Below are positions 37,981 to 50,432 of a DNA stretch of 64,000 nucleotides, in pieces (within the stretch, counting starts at the first letter, position 1; each line of letters starts with the position of its first letter). Both the position numbers and the translations under genes were made by a program. The notes under the pieces were generated by a model. It was given only the letters and a program-made list of their open reading frames with translations, did not search any database and was not told the DNA's origin. Source of the stretch: Arabidopsis thaliana (lineage: Eukaryota; Streptophyta; Magnoliopsida; Brassicales; Brassicaceae); contig NC_003076.8 of NCBI RefSeq assembly GCF_000001735.4, forward strand, positions 2,728,001-2,792,000, given 5' to 3'.

Positions 37981-40900
37981 TCAAACTGCCTCCTTAAGAT
38001 TGAATGTTCTGACAATTTCCCTGGCGTGGTCATGTTCATGGAGCTCGACTAGTATTCTCTTTAATCTGCGGGCGAGACCAGTGGTTTCCGCATCGTCCAG
38101 TCCTGAGCCAAGCCTTTTCTCGAGAATTCTTCTAAGTGTCAGAGTACAATCCACAAGAGGTTGCAGCGGACGACTGCAAAGTCAAATAAAATATTTTAGT
38201 ATGTATCAAGGCAAAGGTTCAACATAACGTCCAAATATGAGATGCAGATATCATGTGAACCAAATGAAGATAAACAATGAAATTGATTGGTCTAAGACGA
38301 ATGAGATTCCCAAAAAAAAAACATAAAGACCATAGCCTGACCAATACTCCTAATCTTGAAAGAATTGCCCAGATTTTGCAAGATAAAATTATGTAATTTA
38401 AACATCTTAGTCCCGATTCGACAGCTTTACTTTACTTGCTTTCGTGCACTTGGAAAATAAGCTTTTAACTTTTCATGCAGATGGACTGTAAATTGTAAAG
38501 GTAAACAATATGCAACATCACAAGATGCAACTACAATGCTTCGTTACAATGAACCATGAGAAACCTTCATGTGTGAGAAAGTAAAATTTCAGATTTGATT
38601 GTTAAATCATTTACCTGTGGGTTCGTGTGACGCTTGGTCCTGTCCACACTCCAGACAAAGAAGCAACGATTCTTTCAGTTCTTGTCACAGCATCATGGAT
38701 ATTTGATGCAATGCTTCTGACATGGGGTAGAACTTTTCCAAACAAAAGGTCACTAAGAGCCAAGTTCTCCAACACTGGAAGCGCCAGGATGTCTTTCCAC
38801 ATACATATATTTCTCATAAGACGGACTGATGTCCCAAACCTATATGCGGCAACTTGTGGAGTATTAGGTACAGCCTTCAATACCAGAGGATCCCATGTCG
38901 GAACCTGGAGAATAAAGAACAAATCAGAGGATATCATTAGTCCAGAGTCTCATAGCAGACTCATTAGGAAATTAGTAGGAGATGTAACGAATTCAAATTC
39001 ATACACTAATAGCTGCAATGGCTTCAACAAGGCGAGCACGAATAGCAGCAAATAGTTCTGCTAAGGCCTCACTCGAAGCAGAAACATAATTTGTCACCAA
39101 GCTTGTAGCAGCAACAGCATTTCTTGTCTCCCGGGTGCTAAGTATATCCCAGCAACGAACTATCTGATGGTGCAAAATTGGAATTGCAACCTTTTCTACT
39201 AGCTCAGGGACAAGGTTGGCATCAGTATCATCTGGTGCAAAATCATCCCCATCTTCTGGCTTCCCGTAATCAAAAAGCAACCCATGCCTGGAGCCACGAA
39301 TTACAAGTTAGATCACTTCCAAAAATGCAAAAAAATCTAAACAAATTTTTTAGCTAACCCTCTTAAGAGACTAATGCCTACTAGATAGTATATGTGAACT
39401 GTGTTTGACAATGTATGTTTGTATAATTAGGAAAGTTAGAAACTGCGAGTAACTCACCATTTCATGTCAAAGAAATCCACATCTTGATGAAGAGGATCCC
39501 ATTTCAAAAGCTCCAGTCTTACATAAGGTGAAAAGATGGAAGGAACGGTCAAAGACATGTAAGCATCACGATAAGTTGATGAATAGTCTCGCTTCCACCT
39601 CTCAAATCTCGCCTTCACCTTTGAAAGCTGGGAGTACTCCTCAGATGCATCACTAAAGACCTTATCAGCACACTGAAGTAAGCTATCTCTTGTCTCCTTA
39701 TAAGCTGAAGTCTCAGTGTCACTCTCATCAGTGCTTGATTCTCCTTCTATTTTCAGAGAAGGTCCATCAACCTCCATAGCTGATGCACGCTTATTTTCAA
39801 ATCGAGCTCGCCTTTTCTGCCGGGCTGCAGCCCTCTGTTCCACTTCCCTGCGCTTCTGCAGATTTTCGTCTCTGCCAAATTCATCAAGCTTAACTGGTTG
39901 ATTCATCTGCTGCCTTATAGAAGTAGAGGCAGCCAACGCAGCACCTGTGGCAGCAGCAATCACTGAACTACTGCTTCCATGTTTGTTTAGAACTGTCATT
40001 GCTGCTTTCACTGCGGCCCCCAACTCTATCATTTCATCATTGTTATCTGCAATTCTCCTTTCTAGAATAGATAAAGCATGTTTTTCGTTAAGTTCCTTCA
40101 TTTGATCTTCAATTTCTTCAATTAATGAACCCTTATTCTGCAAAACAAAATTCACAACAGTAATTAGGAGTTTTATTCTTAGAATTACGTTGGCTTCCAA
40201 CTGTGCTTACGAATATGGCAATCCAAAAGCAGTATAGATAAAAATTATGGTAGGGTTCACAACTGGTCGTTCGTTTTCATAGTTGGACAACACTTGAAAG
40301 AATGACCAGCTAGAAGTTCCATTCTATGAAGGTATACGTTATGCATAAAGAATCCATACAGCTCTATATGGGACAAATATTTTGTTTTATGTCAAGTAAA
40401 ACTAGTGTAAAACCAGTTTTAGTTTCAATATTACAAAAATCGTTTGCTTTCATAAAGATGAAATCCAACTCCAACATATGCCATGAGAACCTAGATTTGC
40501 CTTAAAATATGGGTTGAGCTCATCTTTTCTTTGTTTTCTTAGAGATTAAGATTTAAAAAAACAAAAACAAATGCAACATAACACTAAATCTAATCTATTC
40601 CATTTTCCCTTGGATTCATGATCCTATGCAGGCAACTGAGATTTACTAAGAAAGCATTAACTATTGGTACCAAAAATAGAATAAAAGTCGAGCCTGCAAC
40701 ATAAGCAACATGTATACCAGTACAAACACAACATTAAATTAAGCATACCTGCATGAAGTCACAGATAACAGAAATGAAGTCTCTGAGTTTTTGCATGAAC
40801 ACATACTTATCTCCAGCTGCAGATAGCGAACTTTCAAGAGCTGTGATACTCATCAACGACGCAGTCAGATTCTCATCTGTCTTGGTAAGGGAGGATAACG

Positions 40901-42279
40901 TTTTTGCATGAGATTCCTGGCAAATAGTTCAAAATAAATTCAGTTCGTAAGATATATAATTCTAAGATATATAAGTCATAAGGAAAATCAGTCAAATGGC
41001 AAAGAGAACTAGGAAAACATCTATGGTGAATTAAGTTTTAAAAATCCACCTCAACTAATAATCAACTAGAATATTATTAACAGCATACAAATACGGAGAA
41101 TACTAATAAAACCCTACGAGAAGGTAGCAGATTCATAGATATGAAGAAGCCAAGTTCATAGAGCAATACCTTAAGCTTCTTAACATTGTCTTTCAATGCC
41201 TTCTTGGCAAGCTCGGCTTGTTGTGACATTGGTAATGTATCAACACTAGTAGCTGGGCCAATGGTAGGAGCGACAGAAACATTCGGCATTGGTGTCCCGG
41301 CATGATAAGCATACATCTGCGGTTGCTGTTGTGGCAGTGTCTGCTGTTTAGAATGCAAAGGCACGCCAATCCCATTACTAGTTACAGTCCTATGCGACCC
41401 TTCGTCCATTCTTTTACCAATACCCTTCTTAAATTGCTCCTCCTCCCACAACTTATCTTCTTCATCCTCATCCTCATAAATACTACTTGTCGTGGTTTCT
41501 TTAGCAGTAGGATTTTCATCACCGAAATCAAACACACCTTTCTTATCATCTTTCTGAGGTCTCGGACCGACGAAAATTCCCTGAAAATCCGCATCCTCGT
41601 CGCTGACTCCTTCAACAGCAGAATGATTTACGATACCACCATCTAGTGATATGTAATCAGGCGCCGGTGCTGAACGTGACTGCCTCATCCTCTCTTTCTT
41701 GGCTCTAATAATCGCTGCCTGATCAGCAAACGCATCTTCATGCTGCTCTTCTTCCCCTTCCTCATCGAAGTCCAAATCCGAAACCTGTTTAACTACATCC
41801 TTCAGACTCTGCTGCTCATGATCCTGCGGAGGTTTGATTAAACCCTTAAGCACTACCTTCGGCTCGGCATTGGCACTAGAGCGAGAATAAGGAAGCGTCC
41901 GTGTGTTCTTCTGGAGCTCGAGCAGCGCCTCTTTCGAATAAGAGCCGGCCTGAGGAAGCACGTTAGAAGAAGCGGGACGACGTTCCTTGGTTGAAGAGTG
42001 TCTGTGAGAAGATCCCGAAACGCCGAGACGGGAAGAGGATTTGACACGGTCTCTGCCGTTCTTAGGCTTTATCGTCACACGGGGAGCTCCATCTTCTTCC
42101 TCCTCCTCGTCGTCGGCGAAACTTAGGAGTTTCTTCTTCGGGGCCGAGGCTGAGAGTGTTTTAGGTTTCGAGGAGGAAAGAGTCGAAGTCGGTTTTGACG
42201 AGGGGGTAGCAACTTTACCGTCAATTTCATCGCCGCCGTCGTCCCCTCGCCGCCGGAAATTCTTAGGACGGTTACTTCC

Positions 42280-42282
<3 letters not shown>
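37981..42282 (-). CDS. ILP1: ILP1, GCFC-domain protein (endoreduplication / spliceosome disassembly)
   Basis: 908-aa homologue of PAXBP1/GCFC (At5g08550, INCREASED LEVEL OF POLYPLOIDY1). It was first described as a repressor of CYCA2 genes promoting endoreduplication, and later as a partner of NTR1 in spliceosome disassembly. Exons: 42282-41170, 40916-40749, 40137-39458, 39287-39005, 38904-38615, 38173-37981. The N-terminal exon encodes a disordered Ser/Lys/acidic domain with MGSNRPKNFRRRGDD, acidic DDEEEEEDG and KLWEEEQFKKG. The middle has coiled-coil-like helices. The C-terminal GCFC region includes YMSLTVPSIFSPYVRLELL and WDPLHQDVDFFDMKWHGLL. A 30-nt GA repeat in the transcript ends directly at the ATG. 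Nuclear. Confidence 0.95.

Positions 42283-42312
<30 letters not shown>
42283..42312. repeat. (TC)15 microsatellite abutting the ILP1 start codon
   Basis: On the ILP1 strand this reads as a GA run ending immediately before ATGGG, so the repeat forms the last 30 nt of the leader. Confidence 0.93.
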
Positions 42313-42313
<1 letters not shown>

Positions 42314-43103
42314 AATTAGGGATTTTACAGTTAGGGATCCAAACTTTGAATTAGAGAATTGCAATTGAACTAATCCTTTGCTTTGCTTTTATGATCCTCT
42401 TGTATGTCATAGAAAGAAAAAAAGGGACAAATTTAAGAAGGAAAAATATATAAATTTCACAATTGTTTTCTTTTTTAATTTTAAATAAAATAGGAATTTT
42501 TTTTCTTGTTCAACTTCAAATTCGTTTGAGGAAATATTTTTACTGATCGGTAAATTACTTGAATAATCGCATTAATGTGTGTTACCGATCGAAACCATTG
42601 TTTCAAATGCAACTTGCTACCATAAAGCACAAACAAACAACTAAATCGAAATCTGCATAATGCAGGTTATTGATGGAAAAAAGGACACTTCAAATTTAAG
42701 TAGACATGCAATCAGTTAAGTAGGCCAACTATAACAAATCAACGAATTTAGACATGAACATTGAATTGAAGGTTAAAACGCCAATATTAGAACTAGTGAG
42801 TAGGACCAGTGAGCAATACAAGTCTGAGATAAACAAAGGTAAGTGCAATTGCAAATGCTACCATTCAAACTTTATGTACAATGTAACATCAATAGAAGAA
42901 TTATGTTGCAAATTGCATTTTCTTTTTCCTTTTTGTTCCTTCCACTTATGGGTTCAGAATTTGAAAAAAAAAAACAGCTTTTACCTTCTTTCGTTTGCTT
43001 TCCATACCAAAGGAAGCAAACAAAAAGAGGCTGATGAAGAAAGAAGAAACAACATAACTGTTAAATAGTTTTAAGAAGGTCATTCCTTTTTTTTTTATCA
43101 TAA
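42313..43103. other. ILP1 promoter and WDR26 3' region
   Basis: 791 bp, AT-rich. The left part (to about 42500) is the ILP1 leader/promoter, and the right part is the 3' flank of the WD40 gene. A 104-codon frame at 42754 (+) shows no domain and is not called. Confidence 0.55.
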
Positions 43104-45827
43104 TCAATTCCCATTGCATCGGTGAATCACACCATTACTGCTACTTCCTTGCACTAGCTTCTTCTTCTGGTTTTGTTGGTTAATCCGGTCAAGTCCCCAT
43201 ATCCTTATTGTTCCATCATCGCTTGCTGAAGCCAACATGTGTAGATTCGTCGGGCTCCAGCTCACGCAGTTAACTGCTCCTGCATGGCCTGGTAGCTCAA
43301 CTATTAACTTCCCTGTAGATCTGTGCCATATATATACCTGCACATAACAGAATTGTGGACCAATGTCACCAAAAGCCGCAGAGGGATCAACTAAATAACA
43401 AAGCAACTTTTCTTCGATACTGAAAAACAGAGTGGATATTTGGTTTATGCTCTGTCTAAACTGATTACATTTTGTCTAGACTGTAAATCCTAAAACTGCA
43501 TAGATTAAACGAAGAAAGAAACAAACAAATTCCTTGTTCTGCAAAGATTCTGAGACCAGAGACCCGAATTTCATCATTTATTAATTATCATGTTCTGTCT
43601 AAATTGATAAAATGTAGAATGAAGCAGCCACTACCCAATTCACAGAATAATTCAGAGAACAGACTGGATTATCACCATTTGATTTAGCTATTTCCTTTCA
43701 TGTGCTATTGTGATGATACTATGCGAATAAAAGAGTGGATTTTACCTGAGAGTCCTCGCTTCCGCTAGCGATGAAAGCTTGTTTATACCCACCAAAGCAT
43801 GATCTGATGATGAATCGTGAACGCTTGTGGCCTTTGTATCTCGACACAATCTTGGGGTCACCTTCAATATTCCAGAGACGGATTTCCTGGTTGAGGAGGT
43901 TTACCAGGATATATTTGTTGTCATTCGAAAGCGAGAACGAGGTAATCATGTCTTCCTCTTCTATTAATCTCTCAACTGTAGCTTCTCTATCAAATAGTGA
44001 TATCACGGAATCTTTGCATACACTTACGAGCCACTTTCCATCATCCGTCATTGCTATATCTGATACCTTTTGAGTCCTCTGACCTTTCCAGCATTCCTTC
44101 TCTCTACCATCTAAATCCCACATGCAGATGCTTCGGTCTGTCATCCCGGCGATTATCCCCTGCCCATCAGGATACCATCCGCAAGAAATGGGACTGATAC
44201 CGCCTTTTTCATACATGTGAACACAGTCTCCTGAATCAACATCCCAGCGTCTGATAACCTCTTCTGCTCCACATGTAAGAACTTGACGATCATCAGGACT
44301 CCATAAGATGGCAATCACGGGTTTGTGGTGGCCAACAAGTGTATGCTTCAATGAAATGTGCCCATCTGCGCTGATCTGAAAAGTACATTCTAAGTGAATC
44401 AGCAAACAGGTTGCCTCAATTGGAATAGGTAACAAATCAAAACTTGAACAGGTTACCAAAACTCAATTCAGGCAAGCCTTAATTGGTCAGTCAGAATTAC
44501 CTCCCATATAATTGCGGTTTGATCCTTGGAAGATGAAGCCAAATATTTGCCATTATGTGAAAATTGCAAGAACCAAACTTCATCGGTATGTGACTCCAAG
44601 ATCTGAACCATTCACGTAGAGAGAACTTAACGAATGTGATTTAAGTCAGTAAGCACACATGCACTGCAAGTCTGACTAAACTACAACCAGAAAAAGATGC
44701 CACACAAGTAATTAGTTAATCAGAGGAACATGGGTACAGGTGACAGCAAAAAGAAAAGAATGTACTACATAGCCAATGATGGAAAAGGAATAACCGAAAA
44801 AGAAAATAGGCATCAGATTGAGACAATTATCATCTTCTATATCTTTCTCAATGACCTGTCAAGGAAGTGGAAACGTTTGCAGAACATTGTACTGTAAACA
44901 TCTCAGCTAAAGATATGTAAATCTCTTATAGTACCGACAAACTCATGAATCAGATCACCAAGAAACGATACAACAACAAGAAGGAAACGGAAGTAACATT
45001 CACAGCAGAGTGTTTAGTCTAACCTGAGCAGTCTGAGAAGGAATTTGGTGCTTCCCGCATTGATGATCAGAATACAAAGACAAATCACTATCCAAAGTAT
45101 TATGGAAAACACAAGAATCCCGCTGAATATGAAGTGAATTCTCAACTAAACACTCCAACCTCTTTTCTGGGATTATAACAGAAGCAGGAAGCAAGGTTTG
45201 CAGTTCCTCCAAAACCTTAGACCTTGAATTCACACTTTCTTTACCTGGAGTCGAAGTGGTATGTGATATAAAGCTTGAAGGTGATATAAGGGAGGAAGCG
45301 AGCTCATGAACACGCTTTGTATTAATACGAAGAGGCGCCATCTCATTCCTTAAGGTGCGTAGCGCATCAGCTATCTTTTCAACTTTGAGAAACTCCAAGA
45401 ACTTTTGCTCTAGGAGCAAGAAAGACGCAGCCTTGACAGCCTTCTCATCAGGGAAACCGATTCTGTGCAATGTTTTAACACTTTGATCCCATTTGCCGTC
45501 CTTAACCTGCTGCAGAAACAGCTTAATGGTGGAATTGTGCAGAGAGATACCGGATTCTTCCTCCAACATAGCCCCGGTTTTATCATATCCAAGAGAATAA
45601 AGAGCCCTAGTGATAATCCTAACGAATTCAGATTTTCTAATGACCCCTTTGGAGCCGATAGTTTCGTCATCCCCTTGGGAGGGCAGAGGCCTTGCCATCA
45701 GGTCTCCCAAAGAGTTGCTGTTCACACTACTACCTCTAACAGACGAGTTCGCGGAGAAGCCGTTCGGTTCGTCAGCAAGCCTCTTAGCACGTTTCAAAGG
45801 AGGTTCAGTATCCTCCACAACTCCCAT
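43104..45827 (-). CDS. WDR26: WDR26-type LisH-CTLH-WD40 protein
   Basis: 589-aa homologue of human WDR26/yeast Gid7 (At5g08560), a scaffold of CTLH/GID E3 ubiquitin-ligase complexes that in plants interacts with RanBPM. Exons 45827-45024, 44602-44501, 44375-43746 and 43337-43104 join in frame. Residues about 60-95 form the LisH motif ([21 protein letters not shown]), and CTLH follows ([18 protein letters not shown]). A WD40 propeller fills the second half, with blade ends such as [36 protein letters not shown] and IRIWGLD. The short C-terminal tail is polar. A 546-nt 5'UTR intron is predicted upstream. The symbol is used with some caution, because Arabidopsis has a related second gene. Confidence 0.92.
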
Positions 45828-45857
45828 GAAATTCCTAGTTCAGCCCATATAAATCTT

Positions 45858-46403
45858 CTGTAAACGAGAAAAAGCATTAAGTGACTGCACATTAGATCCA
45901 TACAAAAAACTGAAAAATTCAAAATTCACTTCATTTGAATGCCAAAAACATGAACTTTAGCCTTGAAATAAAGAATGGATTAACAAATTCCCATGTAGAT
46001 CTAGTAGCAGGAGATAGTGACTATAGTAAGGAGATTAGCATTCAAACATCAAAAACAATTAGACAAGTGAATCAAACCCAATTGATCAAAACGACAAGTT
46101 AAATGCAATCGAAACAATCACCTCTGAATTGTTACACCGACGAAGCAAAAAAACAAAACAGTGAATCGAGATACGCACAATCATTTCAATCAAATTAGTC
46201 AGTAGCAAAACTACTCAATAAACACACAAAATTGACACAGTGCACCTACAAGAAGGATCCCCAAATAAGATTAGCAGTAACAAAAAAAACAAATCGTCAA
46301 AATCATCATCAAACTTAAATAGAAGAAGGATCACTTGGGGATGAAGATCAATTAACACGATCTAAGAAGGACAAAATCAAAAGGGAGAAAAATCCAATCT
46401 TAC
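45858..46403 (-). other. 5'UTR intron of the WDR26-type gene
   Basis: On the minus strand a TTTG|GTAAGA donor at 46403 and a TTTACAG acceptor at 45858 define a 546-nt leader intron ending 30 nt before the ATG. It is predicted from sequence only. Confidence 0.65.
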
Positions 46404-47963
46404 CAAATAAGAAGCAAAACCCAGATAAGGTTTGGCGATGGCAGAAGAAAGAGAAAGAGATAGTGATTAAGGAACAGCCCGGAAACAAAGGAGGGAAGGA
46501 AGACCGCTATAGAGATTTAGGAAGCGGTGAGGAGATGATAGAAAGAGAGAGAGAGAGCAAGTTCTGGAAAAGAGAAGCGTTAAAGAAGATGAAAAGGAGA
46601 GAGAGACTCAATAAGAAAGGCAAAACAAATATTATAAAAGAAGGCAATAGAAGAAGCAAAGGGCAGAGGCGTGGCTGATCACAGGCTACTCTCGATCTAA
46701 TATATAGTCCCAACAAAATCTTATGCATTTTCCTTTACATTTACTCTATTTTCTTTTATCTTCACATTAATATTTCTGATACTTACTTAAAATACGTTAA
46801 AACGGTGTCGAATCAGCAGATCAAACGGAACAAGCGGAATAAATATAAGTTTTCGTTTATAGAAAACTAGTTTTGAAATGATTGTAGATAAACAAAACAG
46901 AAAAAAGTTAATTTCAATGATATCGGTAATGCTATTCTTCGAGGATTATTTGGTTGTGTTCAACAAGTAATTTAATCATATATATAGGCGGACTAGAGAA
47001 AGGAATGCTTTGAAAACAAATATTTGGTGCGGAAGGTATGTGATTTGGCAGAATTGTCTTGTGTTTTTAGATTGTGTTCAAATCTTATGTAACATAGGCC
47101 GCCTTTATACATCAATACGATGCCAAAGAAATGTCAAAGCAAATAATATATAGAAATCCAACTAAAAGCTTGGAAGAAACAAATATTAAGGGTTTCTTTT
47201 TAAAACCTTTATGCATTGTATTTGGTAGGTGAACTTTGAATGACAAAATATGTGACATGGTAAAAGATTTTTGATGGCGATACACGTTTGACGTTTACCT
47301 TAGTCCTTAAGCTGCATGTATTGGTTTAGGCTTTAGACGTTTAGTCTCGTGTTATCATACATATGTTATAATCCGATGCGTGGTGCAAAATCCGCATTAA
47401 TTGACCGGAAATAGGAGAAAATGAGCTAGTAGGAAAAAAAAATGTTATCATCAGAAGTTTGTATATGAAAACCCGGAAAGAAAAAAGCTTCTCCAAAGAC
47501 TGGTCCGCCACGTATGACGTATCGTTTGTGATTCCGTTGGTAGAATCGTAATGCAAAATTATCCAAACACGACAAAGACGATACACACGAATTTGCTTGA
47601 ACAATAATAAACAAGGTTCTTTGAAGAAAAGAAAGTAATAAACTATGCACGGCACTAGGAGTAGAAATGATTGAAACCCTTTAACAAATTGAACTCATCT
47701 TGTTGCCGAAGTTATACAGATAACGTATGGAATATGAATGGGTTTGCGATTATTAGTTTATTGGACTTTCAGGCCCTTTTTAGAGAAAATTAGTTTCCTC
47801 CTCCCGAAATAGTCCTGCATTATGGACCACATTATGGGCCCATATTGAGGCCCACCTTAATGGTACTTATATACTATTTTGTACGGAACTGATTGATAGA
47901 CATTAGACACGGAGACATTGTTGTCGTTCTTCGCAGACATTTCGATTTTGAAGACAAATCACA
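46404..47963. promoter_or_regulatory. Divergent region WDR26 / SPT4-1
   Basis: 46404-46680 is purine-rich on the + strand (GA runs near 46544) and looks like the WDR26 leader. 46700-47800 is AT-rich with no credible gene. The final 150 bp hold the SPT4-1 promoter with site II elements. Confidence 0.55.
47835..47854. promoter_or_regulatory. Site II cluster upstream of SPT4-1
   Basis: The palindrome TGGGCCCA (47835-47842) is followed by GGCCCA (47849-47854), 110-130 bp before the ATG. This arrangement is typical of promoters of basic nuclear machinery. Confidence 0.6.
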
Positions 47964-49154
47964 ATGGGAGAAGCGCCTGCCCAGATTCCGACGAGTTTCG
48001 GCCACGAGCTTAGGGCTTGTCTTCGATGCCGCCTCGTCAAGACCTACGATCAGGTCTGGATTCTCTTGTCACTTGTGATTTGCGTGTTTCTTCTCTTGCG
48101 AATATTTTTTGCCTAATCTGGTTTCTCCAACAGTTTAGGGATTCTGGATGCGAGAACTGTCCTTTCTTCAAAATAGAAGACGATCATGAACGCATCGTCG
48201 ATGTTACAACTCCCAACTTCAATGGGTATGGCTTAAATTCGAATCCTTACTTTGAAAATTTACATGGCACTGTTCATAAGTCTGTCTCTCGTACTTGTCG
48301 TTACATTGAAATTTCTGAACCTAGTCTATACTTATGATTAAATCGTATAGTCTATACTTATTGAGAAGACTTATTGTTGGTCGCTAATCTCTCGTTTTTT
48401 TGTTGAATGAGTCGTTGCAAATTGTGAAATCACTGTGGTGGATATGACCATAAAGTTTGCTGCTTTACGTTAAAATGAGTTAATAGTAACAGAGATGATG
48501 CTAGTGTTGATTATACTTGTCATTTGTTGATGTCACGTCCATGTAATTATGTATTGATATAATGAATGTTTTTGCAGTATAATCTCTATGATGGATCCAC
48601 GCAGAAGTTGGGCAGCAAGATGGTTAAGAATTGGTATGTTTCAGCTCTGTTTCCTGATCATCCTCATTGTCTTTTAGAGTTTACTATACTGTGTAGCTTC
48701 TTCTTTCCGTTTCCTGTTATTCTTGTCTCACCATTATACTTTATAAATGGGGATATTAGTGCTGAATTTAACTGTGTTGTCTGCATCCATTTGAGCGGTA
48801 GCTGCATTCTGATTTGCTGTGTGTTTATGGCTTGATGACCTGATGTTGTATTCCCTAATATTGCCAGCTTTGTTTCAGACAGAAGAGAAATAAATCTAAC
48901 ACATTGCAATATCTTGTTTCCAGGGAAGTTTGCTCCTGGTTGCTACACTCTTGCTGTCTCAGAGGCACTCCCAGAGGAAATGCAGGTAAACATATTTACT
49001 TCTCTTAGAAACCTAAGAAGGGATTAATAAGCAAATCCTTAGCTCTGTTTTCGTATTGACTGTTCGTCTTTTTCACATGTATGTGGCGGAAATCCGCTGG
49101 CAGTTCATATGCCAACAAGCACGGGTGCAGTACGTTCCACCCAAACGTATTTGA
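47964..49154 (+). CDS. SPT4-1: SPT4-1, zinc-finger subunit of the Spt4/Spt5 elongation factor
   Basis: 116-aa transcription elongation factor SPT4 (At5g08565). It pairs with the NGN domain of SPT5 on RNA polymerase II to promote processive elongation. Five small exons: 47964-48053, 48134-48225, 48578-48633, 48924-48985, 49104-49154. The zinc ribbon uses CLRC (Cys19, Cys22) and CENC (Cys36, Cys39). Conserved phrases are TTPNFNG, MDPRRSWAARWLRI and KFAPGCYTLAVSE, and the end is QYVPPKRI. The length equals the family norm. No exon exceeds 92 nt, so frame-based gene finding tends to miss it. A paralogue exists elsewhere in the genome, as I recall. Confidence 0.95.
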
Positions 49155-50432
49155 AACCTTTTGCAGGTTGCAGCAAGTGTCTCCATATTAGCATCTCTGC
49201 AAGTCGTCAGTTTCAAGACAACTTAGTCCGATGGAGGTTATGAATGGAAGTAGTTAAGTTTTATGTACTTTGTTTCTGATTTCAACTAATATAGAGAGAT
49301 TTGATCCTCTTATTGTTATCAAAAACTCTTATTTGATCCGGAAGATAGAGATAGATTACATTTTTTTTTTCAAGTATGGAATGGATTTCTTTTCCTGTGA
49401 TATTCAGTACATTATTTGAATTACAAAATGAAGAAACTTTAAATTGAGCACCTAGCAGAAATGTGTGGTACCAATAATTCACAGAAAAAATGTCAACTAC
49501 GCAGTTGATAGAAGAAGTGGCTCCTTAATCAGGCCAAGAGGGAAACAAGGAGAGATATTTATTGGTTTTTGGAATATGACCATTGAAATTCCCAAAGAAC
49601 CGAAGAAAACTATGGGAAAATGTATAAAATGCCTGTCTTTATACCAAAAAAATATAAGACCCACAAATTCATGGATACAAAGTACAAACAAACAAATTAT
49701 ACACAAGAATCATCTTCCGATCCAAGGTATATTCTTCTGCTAGAGTAAATCATGGACGTAACATGCATAATTAACAATGGTTACTTAACAACAAGTAGTA
49801 ATGAAAAATTGAAGACGTTCAGTCTATTTGGGCAAGAGGCAAATATTAATTTTCGTTACTATACGTTTATTTTCTTGGCAATTTAGTTTAATTTTGTTTA
49901 GGTCAAAGGCAATTTATTTTGTTATTAAAAAGATAAATTAGATTTTTTTAGAAAATAGCCTTTCTATATTAATTTTAAATTCGAGTTCACGTGGCGGTCG
50001 CTACCAAACTTCGCTAAACTTTAGTGCTTTACTCCAAAACCCAGAGTCCATCACACAAGTCCAAGCCCGAAAACAAGGGTTCTTGCTCCGACACGACAAC
50101 AAATCCAGATTTTGAGCTTAGGTAAACTCCTAACTCCCCTTATACTCTCTTCTTATTCAATCTACCTTGTTTCTATGCCTTGAATCCAATTCCCAGACAC
50201 TCTGGTTGCTTGTAATCTATGTTCGGTTGAGAGTGAATCTGTGTTCGATCGTGTGTATTAATACCTCCTTCTTTGGTTCGGACATGGATCTCTGTCTATA
50301 AATAACGGGAAATCTAGACTTTAAGTATACGAATTTGAGAAATTTCGATTCTTTCGCTTGTTTTGTTGATGGGTGTGAGTTTTTATGCTTAAATTCTTTT
50401 TCGTTGCAGGGAAACTTGAGAAGGAGAAAAAA
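49155..50432. promoter_or_regulatory. SPT4-1 3' flank, pyruvate kinase promoter and 5'UTR intron
   Basis: 49155-49990 is AT-rich with no credible gene. The pyruvate kinase leader begins around 50000-50120. A GCTTAG|GTAAAC donor after 50121 and a CGTTGCAG acceptor ending at 50409 define a 288-nt leader intron that ends 23 nt before the ATG. Leader introns like this often raise expression of housekeeping genes. Confidence 0.6.

Noticed and set aside
42754..43068. 104-codon + strand frame between ILP1 and the WD40 gene
   Set aside because: AT-rich, no recognisable motif, and no splice or promoter context.
47341..47655. Minus-strand frame in the WDR26/SPT4-1 intergenic region
   Set aside because: The composition is typical of AT-rich intergenic DNA and there is no similarity to any family I know.
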